From NCBI GenBank assembly GCA_013696065.1, contig JACCZJ010000257.1:1-13686 (forward strand): a DNA stretch of 13,686 nucleotides, in the 5' to 3' direction. Both the position numbers and the translations under genes were made by a program. The notes below the pieces were generated by a model. That model did not search any database. It saw only the letters and a program-made list of their open reading frames with translations, and was not told the DNA's origin. Of this stretch, positions 6,821 to 13,686 are shown one piece after another (the first letter of the stretch is position 1; the number at the start of each line of letters is the position of its first letter). The stretch comes from Nocardioidaceae bacterium. GTDB lineage: Bacteria; Actinomycetota; Actinomycetes; Propionibacteriales; Nocardioidaceae.

Positions 6821-9046
6821 TTAATTCCTGTCCTCAATGGCCTCAGAGGGGCGTTGGCATGTGCTCAGAGCGACGTTCTCAGGTGTGCTCGCCATGACGA
6901 ACCGGATAAGCAACGCCTGTTCTGGATACAGCATCGGCGCTTGCAACCCGACCACCGCCAGCATTCGTCCCGTCGCCGTCGTCGGCTCGGTCCACCACGA
7001 TGGCGGTCCGCTCGCCGTCCGAGCCAGAGCGGAGGCGGAAATTTCGATGGGCTCGATGCGGTATGAGGCATCTGGCTGCAGCCCCGGTATGCGGACTCTC
7101 CCTGGCTGAGCCGCAACGCTTGTGTGAAGCGCGACGAACGCGAAGATTGCGCGGTCGCCTCGCTGGCTCACGTAGCCGTGCGCCCAATACGCGTTGTCCG
7201 GGTAGTCGCTGTGGACTGCTGTACCGGTATGTATGAGTGCGCGCTCCTCCTTGTAGACGCACACCCATGCCGCCAGTTCCTCCAGCTCAGCAACCGATGC
7301 GGTCCGGAGATCCCACTCGATGCCGAAGTGGCCAAACAGCGCGGTGGCTGCGCGGAACGCCAGGGAGTGAGTGCGATGCGTGGTATGCGCGGTGGGCGCC
7401 CCGACGTGGGAGCCAACGAGCTCGGGTGGCAAGAGCAGCCCGGTCCAGCGCTGGATTTGCTGCCGCTCGAGCGCGTCGATGCAGTCGCTCGCCCACACGC
7501 GATCCGTGCGCTGCAGCACCTCGAGGTCAATACGCCCGCCACCCGATGAGCACGACTCGATCTCGAGTGCCGGATGGCGCCGACGCAGCTCATCCATCAG
7601 GGCATAGACAGCCAGAGTCTGAGCGTGAACGCGGGGAGCTCCTGTATTGCGATCGCCAGCTTCCACCAGATCCCGATTGTGGTCCCATTTGATGTACTCG
7701 ATGCGATGGGTGGCAATCAGAGAACTCATCGATTCGAGCACGTAGGAGAAGGCCTCTGGGAGCGTCAGGTTCAGCACCTGCTGGTGTCGTCCCCGGATCG
7801 GCAGGCGTACCCCCGGCCCGAGAATCCAGTCGGGATGTGCGCGGGCGATATCTGAGTCCTCGTTCACCATCTCTGGTTCGAACCACAACCCGAACTCCAT
7901 GCCCATCTCTCGAATGGCTTCCACGAGCGGCCCTAGGCCGTGGGGCCAGACGTCCGGGTCTACCTGCCAGTCACCCAGTCCCGCTTTGTCATTACGGCGA
8001 TGAAGGAACCACCCGTCGTCGAGCACGAATCGCTCGGTGCCCACCTTGGCACCGAGCTCGGCCAGCTCGGTGAGGGACTGCAGATCCTGCTCGAAGTACA
8101 CCGCTTCCCACGTGTTCAGCACCACTGGGCGAGGGGAGGACGGATGATGCGAACGACTGCGCAGGTGCTGGTGGAAAGTGGACGCGACCGAGTCAAGCCC
8201 CTCCCCGTAGGCGGCATACAGCCACGGGGTCGTGTAGGTCTCCCCAGGAGCCAAGATGACCTCGCCGGGGAGCAGAAGTTCCCCGCCACCCAGCAGCCGA
8301 GCGCCGGTGAGCCCCAGCTCCGCGAAGGTCGCATGGTTGCCGCTCCAGGCCGTATGCACCGACCAGACCTCACCGCTGCGGAAGGCGAAACCGGGTGTTC
8401 CGGCGATGAGAAGCACGGTGGCGTCGGAGCCCGTGCGTCCGCGACGGCCTTCGCGAAGGTGCGTGCCCACGAGGAATGGCTGCCGCTGCGGGGTCCGTTC
8501 GCGCAGGTGGCGGCCCGCGAAATCGAGAAGCTCCTGTGCTTCCGCTGGCACCGGCAAGGCAAGGCGCATGGCGTCGACCGTGTACTGGCTCCTCGTCCCG
8601 GCGTTGGTGATGCTCGCGCCCAGCCGCAGGAGGCCAGAGGTGGAGAAGGAGAGTGTGGTGGTCAACGCGAGTTCGGCTTCTTCGTCGACTGCGTTCGCCA
8701 CCAACGTCTGCACGCCGCCGGCCTCGCCAGTCACCTCGCAACCGGTGGCAACGAAGCGGCTTGAGAACGTCGTTCCGTCGCGGTGACCCTCCAGTCCCGG
8801 CGTTCCCATCCACCCGGCCGACTGCTCCGGAAGCACGGACGGGGAGGTGCAGCCGTGGAGTCCGTCCGCTCCCGACTGCGACTCGGCGAGTGACAACAGG
8901 AAGGAGCCATCCGATTCCGACGCGACAGCCGGACGTCCCCAATGCAGAATTCGGGGGATCCCAGCGGAGATATCGACCACTACGGAGGCGGCGCCCGCTT
9001 CGAACACGAGGGGCTTCGTCTCGCCTGCCCCTGTCGCTACCCTCAT
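6821..9046 (-). CDS. GH36 alpha-galactosidase
   Basis: This 741-residue protein has full family length and no signal peptide, so it is cytosolic and hydrolyses imported alpha-galactosides. An N-terminal beta-sandwich (about 1-300) precedes the TIM barrel. Barrel motifs in order are NTWEAVYFEQ (311-320), FVLDDGWF (340-347), GLWFEPEMVN (386-395), YIKWDHNRD (451-459) with the expected nucleophile Asp455, ESCSSGGGR (497-505), and WASDCIDALERQQ (518-530) with the expected acid/base Asp521. SHVGAPTAHTTHR (546-558) follows, and a C-terminal beta domain ends the protein. All catalytic residues of GH36 are in place. The exact substrate (raffinose-series sugar, melibiose, galactinol, galactosyl-glycerol) cannot be read, and some GH36 relatives have other alpha-glycoside specificities. 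It is the first gene of the leftward operon; the ATG at 9046 follows GGGG with a 7-nt spacer. Its promoter shares a regulatory module with that of the transporter operon. Confidence 0.95.
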   Translation of the reverse strand: MRVATGAGETKPLVFEAGAASVVVDISAGIPRILHWGRPAVASESDGSFLLSLAESQSGADGLHGCTSPSVLPEQSAGWMGTPGLEGHRDGTTFSSRFVATGCEVTGEAGGVQTLVANAVDEEAELALTTTLSFSTSGLLRLGASITNAGTRSQYTVDAMRLALPVPAEAQELLDFAGRHLRERTPQRQPFLVGTHLREGRRGRTGSDATVLLIAGTPGFAFRSGEVWSVHTAWSGNHATFAELGLTGARLLGGGELLLPGEVILAPGETYTTPWLYAAYGEGLDSVASTFHQHLRSRSHHPSSPRPVVLNTWEAVYFEQDLQSLTELAELGAKVGTERFVLDDGWFLHRRNDKAGLGDWQVDPDVWPHGLGPLVEAIREMGMEFGLWFEPEMVNEDSDIARAHPDWILGPGVRLPIRGRHQQVLNLTLPEAFSYVLESMSSLIATHRIEYIKWDHNRDLVEAGDRNTGAPRVHAQTLAVYALMDELRRRHPALEIESCSSGGGRIDLEVLQRTDRVWASDCIDALERQQIQRWTGLLLPPELVGSHVGAPTAHTTHRTHSLAFRAATALFGHFGIEWDLRTASVAELEELAAWVCVYKEERALIHTGTAVHSDYPDNAYWAHGYVSQRGDRAIFAFVALHTSVAAQPGRVRIPGLQPDASYRIEPIEISASALARTASGPPSWWTEPTTATGRMLAVVGLQAPMLYPEQALLIRFVMASTPENVALSTCQRPSEAIEDRN

Positions 9047-9072
9047 CCACTAACCCCATGATTCATGCGTTT

Positions 9073-9101
9073 ATAATTTCTTTGTGAAAGTATTAAGTCA
9101 A
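9073..9101 (-). promoter_or_regulatory. Promoter of the alpha-galactosidase operon
   Basis: On the reverse strand TTGACT (9101-9096) and AATTAT (9078-9073) are separated by 17 bp. TTATAA one to two bases further on is an alternative -10. Predicted transcription starts about 20 nt before the ATG at 9046. The same TTGACTTWAT opening and GAAAYTATA ending recur before the transporter operon at 10466-10497. Confidence 0.6.
9077..9089. promoter_or_regulatory. Candidate ROK operator O1 (TTTC-N5-GAAA inverted repeat)
   Basis: The arms TTTC and GAAA with a 5-bp centre lie between the -35 and -10 boxes of the alpha-galactosidase promoter. Outside them, ATA on one side and TAT on the other extend the dyad (half-site GAAANTAT). 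A bound repressor would block RNA polymerase. The adjacent ROK gene is the obvious partner; this is an inference from position and from the second copy at 10479-10491. Confidence 0.5.
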
Positions 9102-9111
9102 GCACATGACT
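9096..9111. repeat. Inverted repeat AGTCA-N6-TGACT over the -35 region
   Basis: A perfect 5-bp dyad with a 6-bp centre overlaps the TTGACT box of the leftward promoter and lies upstream of the ROK gene. It may be a second protein site or chance; the transporter promoter has only a looser AGTGA...TGACT at a different spacing. Confidence 0.3.
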
Positions 9112-9146
9112 CCCAAGCGAACAGATGGAACGCGCGGGCGAACTGA

Positions 9147-10340
9147 GTGGAGGTCACTCATCCCGCCCGGTGGACGTCGCTGCGTAACGACGTGAGGCGA
9201 TCGCAGGCACAGAGGAGGCCCGTGGACTGCTCACCGCTCTCCGCATCCTCGAAAGCCGTGGCGATCGAGATCCTGGTGCACGGGGCGCAGTCGCGGACGC
9301 GACTGGCCAACCGCATGGGACTCTCCGCCGCCACGCTGACGCGTCTGGTGAGACCACTGCTCGAAGCCGGCGTCTTGGTCGAGTCCGACGCCGTACGCAC
9401 CCCCGGTCGTGGTCGATCCTCGCTGCCGCTCGACGTCGTGCCCGACCGCTACCGATTCATCGGCGTCAAGCTGACGACAGAGTCGATCTACGCCGTGGTC
9501 ACCGACCTGCGGGCCAAGATTCTCGAGCGGGAGGTCGTCGCCATCCGCTCGTTGCGTGTGCCCGATGTAGTTGCTGCGGTAAGCGCGATCGTCGACGTTT
9601 TCCAGTCACACAGCGACCTTCCCGTGGACGCGGTTGGGGTGACCGTCGGCGGCCAGGTCGAGGCAGGCGAGATCGTCGCCGATTCGCCGTTCCTGAACTG
9701 GCACGCAGTGCCTTTTCGGGCGCTCCTGCGCGAGGAGCTTGGCACCCCTGTGCACCTCGACAATGACGTCGTCGGCCTCACGCAGGCGCAGCACTGGTTT
9801 GGGTACGGCAAGGGCTACGAGAATTTCGCACTTCTCACCGTCGGCGCCGGAATCGGCTACGGACTCGTGGTCAACAACACGGTGGTTCCGACGCTGGTGA
9901 GCCCGATCAGCCACTATCCGGTAGACCCAGCCGGACCGCTATGTCCACTCGGGCACCGTGGCTGCATGACCGCCTACCTAGCGTCTGACTCAATCATCTC
10001 AGCGGTGTCCGTGGGGCATGGCCGGCTTATCGGCTACGACGAGGTGCTCGAGATGGCGAAGGCCGACGATCCCATCGCGAGCCGGGTAGTGAGCGAGGCC
10101 GCCCGCGCTCTCGGCAGGACAGCGTCGGCCATCAGTTCGCTGACCGGTGTGGAGCTCATCATTCTCTCGGGTGAGGGGGTGCATCTCGCCGAGGTGGCTC
10201 AGTCGTCCGTCGAGCAGGGTCTCATCGAGTACGACGTTCCCCGGGGTCCCAACAGCGAGTGCGTCGTCAGGCCCATGACCTTCTTTGAGTGGGCCCGAGG
10301 CGCGGCGGCCATCGCCATCCAGGCGGAGTTTCCCGGGTGA
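9147..10340 (+). CDS. ROK-family transcriptional regulator of the sugar locus
   Basis: This ROK repressor has an N-terminal winged helix-turn-helix (about 36-78, with LANRMGLSAATLTRLVRPLLEAGVL) and a sugar-kinase-like ROK domain: GVTVGG (164-169), LDNDVVG (204-210) with the kinase-type Asp, and TVGAGIGYGLVV (231-242). The ROK zinc segment, normally CxCGxxGC, reads CPLGHRGC (266-273 with Cys266 and Cys273), so the middle Cys is Leu; His256 precedes it. As the only regulator here, placed between the hydrolase operon and the transporter operon, it likely represses both until an inducing sugar binds. The longest frame starts at GTG 9147 without a good ribosome site. GTG 9222 (residue 26) follows AGAGGAGG and still leaves about 10 residues before the helix-turn-helix, so it may be the true start. 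No other candidate start has a better site. Confidence 0.9.
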   Translation: MEVTHPARWTSLRNDVRRSQAQRRPVDCSPLSASSKAVAIEILVHGAQSRTRLANRMGLSAATLTRLVRPLLEAGVLVESDAVRTPGRGRSSLPLDVVPDRYRFIGVKLTTESIYAVVTDLRAKILEREVVAIRSLRVPDVVAAVSAIVDVFQSHSDLPVDAVGVTVGGQVEAGEIVADSPFLNWHAVPFRALLREELGTPVHLDNDVVGLTQAQHWFGYGKGYENFALLTVGAGIGYGLVVNNTVVPTLVSPISHYPVDPAGPLCPLGHRGCMTAYLASDSIISAVSVGHGRLIGYDEVLEMAKADDPIASRVVSEAARALGRTASAISSLTGVELIILSGEGVHLAEVAQSSVEQGLIEYDVPRGPNSECVVRPMTFFEWARGAAAIAIQAEFPG

Positions 10341-10396
10341 GCGCCTTGACTCCGGTCACTCACCCTCATGCCTGTCGTCCGCGCCGCCGCCACCTG

Positions 10397-10410
10397 GCAG
10401 AGCACTCTGC
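10397..10410. repeat. Short dyad GCAGAG-CA-CTCTGC after the ROK gene
   Basis: Six-bp perfect arms with a 2-bp centre lie 57 bp after the ROK stop. No T-run follows, so an intrinsic terminator is doubtful, and the loop is too small to form without opening a pair. It could be a protein site or a weak stop for ROK transcription. Confidence 0.25.
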
Positions 10411-10465
10411 AGGCAGAGGGGGAGGACAGCGATCATTGAAGTGCGGAGGGAGTGACAGCCATCTC

Positions 10466-10495
10466 TTGACTTTATTCTTTTCGTGATGAAACTAT
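10466..10495 (+). promoter_or_regulatory. Promoter of the sugar ABC transporter operon
   Basis: TTGACT (10466-10471) and AACTAT (10490-10495) are 18 bp apart; TATATC at 10493 is a second possible -10. The stretch from TTGACTTTAT to GAAACTATA closely copies the alpha-galactosidase promoter, with one extra base in the spacer. Confidence 0.55.
10479..10491. promoter_or_regulatory. Candidate ROK operator O2 (TTTC-N5-GAAA inverted repeat)
   Basis: The same arms and spacing as at 9077-9089, in the same place relative to the promoter boxes. The centre differs (GTGAT against ACAAA on the coding strand), which argues that the arms, not the centre, are conserved. The right half GAAACTATA matches best; the left side extends poorly. 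Confidence 0.5.
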
Positions 10496-10524
10496 ATCCC
10501 CAAGGTCAGACGCCGACGCTGAAT

Positions 10525-10558
10525 CGCGGCGGCCGCAGGGGTGACTTGCCGCCTCGCG
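10525..10558 (+). repeat. GC-rich hairpin in the transporter leader
   Basis: CGCGGCGGC (10525-10533) can pair with GCCGC and CGCG (10548-10552, 10555-10558) to give 4 + 5 bp around a 2-nt bulge and a 14-nt loop. It lies in the predicted 5' leader, well before the ribosome site. It may protect the mRNA or act in attenuation; no U-run follows it. Confidence 0.35.
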
Positions 10559-10603
10559 CTCAGGTGCCAATCTGAAGGCAGATGAAGATAAGGGGTCGCA
10601 ACG

Positions 10604-11890
10604 ATGCAACTTTCAACTCTGAAGGTGCCAGGAGCGGCTGCTGCGGTCCTTCTCCTGGCGGCGGGCTGCACAGGAACCGCGCCGAGTTCTGGGGGCGACG
10701 AGGACTCCGCGGACTCCACTGGCTCCATTCGCTACCTCATCGAGCAGCAGGAGGACCCTGGCGCCCTGAAATTGCTGGACGCGCATATCGATGAGTTCGA
10801 GAAAGCTAACCCAGGTATCACTGTGAAGCTGGAAGCGATGCCTCTGGAGAACATGCGGACCGTGCTCCAGACTCAGCTGCGTTCCGGAGAAGGGCCCGAT
10901 GTATTCAACTGGGGCTCGGGTCCCGGCTATGCGGGTGCCCTCGCCGAGGCGGGCCTTCTCTACGACCTCACCGACGCGTATGAGCAGAATGACTGGCAGA
11001 TCTACGACTTCGCCAAGGAGCGCGTGACTTTCGACGGGAAGACCTTCGGAGTGCCCGGCGAAATGGAAACGATCGGGCTGTTCTACAACAAGACCCTCTT
11101 CGCCGATCTGGGGATCGCCGCGCCTGAGAGCTTGGCTGACCTCGAGGCGGTCTCCCGTTCACTCCTCGACGAAGGCATCGTTCCGATTGGCGTCAGTGAC
11201 AAGGAGGGATGGCAGGGCGGTCACCTCTTGAGCATGGCGCTGTCCAGTGAGGTGGGCTCGGACGGGATGGATGAGCTCCTCAACGGCGGAGCGGCCTGGG
11301 ACTCGCCTGACGTGGTCTCGGCGCTGCGGCTCTGGGAAGACTTCATGGATGCCGGCTACCTACCTGAATCCCCGACCGCGCTCAGCTATGACGGCGGGAA
11401 CGCACTCTTCTACTCGGGCGAAGCCGCGATGCTGCCCACTGGCAGCTGGCTCGTCCCCGAGATCGAGGACAATGTGGACTTCGAGGTGGGATACGTACCC
11501 TTCCCCTCGGGGGATGGCCCCGGCATCTTCACCGGCGGTCTCGGCTCGGGTCCCTTCATCTCGGCAGGAACGACCGAGACCGAGGCGGCGCTTAAGTTCG
11601 TCGACTTCCTCGCATCCCAGGAGCACGGTCAATGGACCGTGGAGAACCTAGGCTCTATCCCGCCGATGCCGATAGACACCAAGGACTTGCAAGTGTCTCC
11701 GCTCTTCGGTCAGGTGCTCGAGGACACGTCCGAGCTCTCAGGCGGGTCAGGCGACCTCGGCTACAACATCGACGTGCTAGTCACTGACGTCTTCAATGAG
11801 GCGATGTTCGACGGTGTCCAGGCGATCTTGTCGGGCCAAAAGGATGCAGAAGAAGTCGCTCAGGACCTGGAAGCAGCGTTTCGCAAGTGA
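10604..11890 (+). CDS. Sugar ABC transporter substrate-binding lipoprotein (family 1 type)
   Basis: This 428-residue protein is exported and anchored. The signal peptide ends in a lipobox LLAAGC with acylated Cys22, then a flexible Gly/Ser/Asp-rich linker (about 24-40). The mature part looks like the maltose-type (family 1) solute-binding fold: an N-lobe with LLDAHIDEFEKANPGITVKL (61-80), then GEGPDVFNWGSG (95-106), GKTFGVPGEMETIGLFYNK (144-162), a mid-domain with FYSGEAAMLPTGSW (about 270-283), and a C-terminal helix ending AQDLEAAFRK. The cytosolic GH36 enzyme suggests that the ligand is an alpha-galactoside or similar oligosaccharide, but ligand residues cannot be assigned from sequence alone. 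AAGGGG lies 8 nt before the ATG. It is the first gene of the importer operon, 22 bp before the first permease gene. Confidence 0.95.
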   Translation: MQLSTLKVPGAAAAVLLLAAGCTGTAPSSGGDEDSADSTGSIRYLIEQQEDPGALKLLDAHIDEFEKANPGITVKLEAMPLENMRTVLQTQLRSGEGPDVFNWGSGPGYAGALAEAGLLYDLTDAYEQNDWQIYDFAKERVTFDGKTFGVPGEMETIGLFYNKTLFADLGIAAPESLADLEAVSRSLLDEGIVPIGVSDKEGWQGGHLLSMALSSEVGSDGMDELLNGGAAWDSPDVVSALRLWEDFMDAGYLPESPTALSYDGGNALFYSGEAAMLPTGSWLVPEIEDNVDFEVGYVPFPSGDGPGIFTGGLGSGPFISAGTTETEAALKFVDFLASQEHGQWTVENLGSIPPMPIDTKDLQVSPLFGQVLEDTSELSGGSGDLGYNIDVLVTDVFNEAMFDGVQAILSGQKDAEEVAQDLEAAFRK

Positions 11891-11912
11891 CGCCGGTCAG
11901 TGAGTACATGGG

Positions 11913-12878
11913 GTGAGTCGCGCAGTCCAAGCGCACTCAAACAAGGCGACTCGGCGAGTGCGTTCGATCCGATCGGACACGCCGAGGCCGACCAGGCGAG
12001 CGCAGGCACGCCTGGGGATTGCTCTTATCGCCCCACTCATGGCGATGGTCGTCATTTTCTTCCTCTTTCCGCTGGCGAACGCGGTCTATTACGCCTTCGT
12101 AGACTTCAACGGCATCAACCCGCAGCCGCCGTTCGTTGGCTTCGACAACTTCGTGGAGTTGGCAAAAGACCCGAATCTGTGGCCGGCCCTCAAGAACAAC
12201 GTGATCTGGATTCTCATCGGCACCGCGGCGCCACTGGCCATTGGGTTAGCGCTCGCTCTGCTCCTTTGGGCCGTTCAGCGCGGGAGCATCTTCTACCGCA
12301 TAGCGTTCTTTTTTCCGTACATTCTCCCGCAAGTGGCTATCGGCGTGGTCTGGGGCTGGATCTACGATCCGGTGCGCGGCTGGCTCAACCAGGCCCTCGA
12401 AGTCGTGGGCCTTGGCTCTCTTGCCACCGGATGGCTAGGCAACCCCAATACCGCTCTGTACGCGGTGCTGGGCACGGCCGTGTGGGCGACATCGGGCTTT
12501 GTTTTCGTCATTTTCCTTTCGGCCCTTCGCAACGTCGACACCGAGTTAGTGGATGCGTCCCTCCTGGACGGCGCAAACACCCTCCAGCGTGTGTGGCACA
12601 TCATTCTTCCTCAGATCATGCCGGTGTTCCTCATGGTCACGACCATCACGCTCGTGGGCGGGTTCAGCGTTTTCGACATCATCTTCATCATGACCGGCGG
12701 CGGCCCAGCGGGCGCCACGGAAGTGCTGGGCACGTACGCATACAGCAGCGCATTCCAGCTCAATCGGATCAGCTACGGCACCACGCTCGCGTTGGTCATC
12801 ACCGTGATGGCGATTCCGTTCGCAGTATGGCTCAATAGGCTTCAGCGGCGACTGTCACTGCAAGGGATGGGCGCATGA
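11913..12878 (+). CDS. Sugar ABC transporter permease, MalF/UgpA type
   Basis: This 321-residue membrane protein has a basic cytosolic N-terminus (1-34) and six predicted membrane segments, at about 35-57, 97-120, 127-150, 180-204, 232-258 and 288-307. The EAA-type loop that docks the ATPase is ELVDASLLDGANTLQRVWHI (211-230), followed by ILPQ. FFFPYILPQVAIGVVWGWIY (132-151) is typical of the MalF-like partner. The start is the GTG at 11913, with only a weak ribosome site; an ATG at 11908 is out of frame and stops at once (ATG GGG TGA). The overlapping forward frame 11900-12838 is a shadow. Its last codon overlaps the ATG of the next permease. No ATP-binding subunit lies in the window. In actinomycetes such importers often share an MsiK-type ATPase encoded elsewhere, which may be the case here. 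Confidence 0.95.
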   Translation: MSRAVQAHSNKATRRVRSIRSDTPRPTRRAQARLGIALIAPLMAMVVIFFLFPLANAVYYAFVDFNGINPQPPFVGFDNFVELAKDPNLWPALKNNVIWILIGTAAPLAIGLALALLLWAVQRGSIFYRIAFFFPYILPQVAIGVVWGWIYDPVRGWLNQALEVVGLGSLATGWLGNPNTALYAVLGTAVWATSGFVFVIFLSALRNVDTELVDASLLDGANTLQRVWHIILPQIMPVFLMVTTITLVGGFSVFDIIFIMTGGGPAGATEVLGTYAYSSAFQLNRISYGTTLALVITVMAIPFAVWLNRLQRRLSLQGMGA

Positions 12879-13686
12879 TGGCCCGTGGCAACACCATGGC
12901 GCCACGGCGTCGTGCACTCCTCACCGGCAAGCACCTGCTGTTGGTCATGTTGTCGCTGCTCATGCTTTTCCCGGTGATTTTGACCATCTCGACCGCGTTG
13001 AAGACCGACGCAGACGTACGGGTGAATCCATTCGGGCTGTTCTCGTCGTTCTCGATGGAGAACATCGTGACGGCGTGGACTACAGGGGACTTCAGTGACT
13101 ACGTACTGAACAGCTTCCTGCTCTCGGTTCCAAGCACGGTCCTGGTCGTCGTGCTGTCGACGATGGGCGGCTACACCTTCGCCCGGCTACCGTTCCCCGG
13201 CCGGTCCATCGCCTTCTACCTCGTCGTGCTCGGCCTTCTCGTGCCTTTCTTTACGTACATGATTCCGCTCTACTTCCAGCTGCGTGGGATGGGGCTGCTC
13301 GATAGTCTGATCGGAACCAACCTCGTCCTCGCGACCACCGGGCTCTCTTTCGGTACTTTCTTCATGAGAGCGTTCTTCTCCGACCTGCCGACCGAACTCG
13401 AGCAGGCAGCGCGAATGGACGGCGCATCGGAATGGCAAATCTTCCTCAGGGTGATGCTTCCGCTGGTGAGTTCAGGAGCAGGGGCGCTCGCCGTCTTCAC
13501 CTTCCTGCAGAACTGGAACAACTTCCTCGTGCCGTTGCTCTACATCCCCAGTGGCGACTACCGTCCGCTGACCACTGGCCTCTACCTGTTCGCGGGTGGC
13601 CGCTCGGTGGACATCGGCCCGCTCGCTGCGGGCACGTTGATCACGATCCTCCCGGTGATCGTGCTCTTCGTCGCTCTGCAACGGCA
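12875..13686 (+). CDS. Sugar ABC transporter permease, MalG/UgpE type (3'-truncated by window edge)
   Basis: The frame starts at ATG 12875, overlapping the previous stop as ATGA, and stays open for 270 codons to the right edge. The family is about 275-300 residues, so only the last few are missing. The first segment is LLLVMLSLLMLFPVILTIST (21-40). GGYTFARLPFPGR (98-110) is a well-kept MalG-type motif. The EAA loop is ELEQAARMDGASEWQIFLRV (174-193), followed by MLPL. NWNNFLVPLLYI (213-224) and the final segment near 250-268 complete the picture. ATG 12878 is an equally possible start one codon later. It should pair with the preceding MalF-type permease to form the channel of the importer. The overlap implies coupled translation and equal dosage. 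Confidence 0.95.
   Translation, partial: MMARGNTMAPRRRALLTGKHLLLVMLSLLMLFPVILTISTALKTDADVRVNPFGLFSSFSMENIVTAWTTGDFSDYVLNSFLLSVPSTVLVVVLSTMGGYTFARLPFPGRSIAFYLVVLGLLVPFFTYMIPLYFQLRGMGLLDSLIGTNLVLATTGLSFGTFFMRAFFSDLPTELEQAARMDGASEWQIFLRVMLPLVSSGAGALAVFTFLQNWNNFLVPLLYIPSGDYRPLTTGLYLFAGGRSVDIGPLAAGTLITILPVIVLFVALQR

Larger units (their letters stand above)
10341..10603 (+). other. Intergenic and leader region before the transporter operon
   Basis: The 263 bp between the ROK stop and the binding-protein start holds no gene. It contains a short dyad (10397-10410), a promoter with operator (10466-10495), a leader hairpin (10525-10558) and the ribosome site AAGGGG (10590-10595), 8 nt before the ATG. 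The predicted untranslated leader is about 100 nt, much longer than that of the divergent operon. Confidence 0.6.

Noticed and set aside
7940..8764. Forward open frame of 274 codons
   Set aside because: Antisense to the GH36 gene, a by-product of high GC content; no domain or ribosome site.
10341..10465. Intrinsic terminator after the ROK gene
   Set aside because: The only dyad (10397-10410) has a 2-nt centre and no following T-run.
11900..12838. Forward open frame of 312 codons overlapping the first permease
   Set aside because: Different frame of the same strand; the frame at 11913 gives a clean six-segment permease with an EAA loop, this one gives a polar, Arg/His-rich protein.

Overview
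The window is chromosomal DNA from a high-GC Gram-positive bacterium, most likely an actinomycete of the Nocardioidaceae type. Codon third positions are GC-rich. The truncated EF-G2-like GTPase at the left edge reads very like the mycobacterial/actinobacterial FusA2 family. Two secreted proteins and an ABC sugar importer that relies on a separately encoded ATPase also fit this group. The taxonomic placement is an inference. No tRNA, rRNA, CRISPR array, insertion sequence or phage gene was seen.

Left part (1-4330): a leftward, 3'-truncated gene for the EF-G-like GTPase EF-G2 (1-1680) faces away from a rightward gene for a secreted phosphodiester glycosidase (1916-3562). The latter carries a SPOR-like module between its signal peptide and catalytic domain. 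It converges, with an 18-bp gap, on a leftward gene for a small secreted metzincin-type zinc protease (3581-4330). A gap of about 430 bp without a credible gene follows (4331-4761); part of it is AT-rich.

Right part (4762-13686): a sugar-utilisation locus with a ROK regulator in its middle. Leftward from the centre runs a tight three-gene operon: GH36 alpha-galactosidase (6821-9046), an MDR-superfamily dehydrogenase lacking the usual zinc ligands (5772-6818), and a Gfo/Idh/MocA oxidoreductase (4762-5775). The genes are 2 bp apart or overlap by 4 bp. Rightward runs the ROK regulator (9147-10340), then a lipoprotein sugar-binding protein (10604-11890) and two MalF/MalG-type permeases (11913-12878 and 12875 onward, cut by the right edge). 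The last permease and EF-G2 run off the window, so their frames have no stop here, but both read cleanly.

How the locus may work: the importer brings in an alpha-galactoside-like oligosaccharide and the cytosolic GH36 enzyme hydrolyses it. The MDR/Gfo-Idh pair suggests that a sugar or polyol, either the intact glycoside or a released part, is oxidised. This resembles in outline the E. coli Ycj pathway, where an MDR enzyme and a Gfo/Idh enzyme oxidise glycosides. Both operons start from promoters with nearly the same layout: a TTGACTTWAT box, a TTTC-N5-GAAA inverted repeat in the spacer, and then YTATA. This is the best candidate operator for the ROK protein and ties the two halves into one regulon. 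The combination of GH36, this oxidoreductase pair and the shared operator is the most interesting part of the window.
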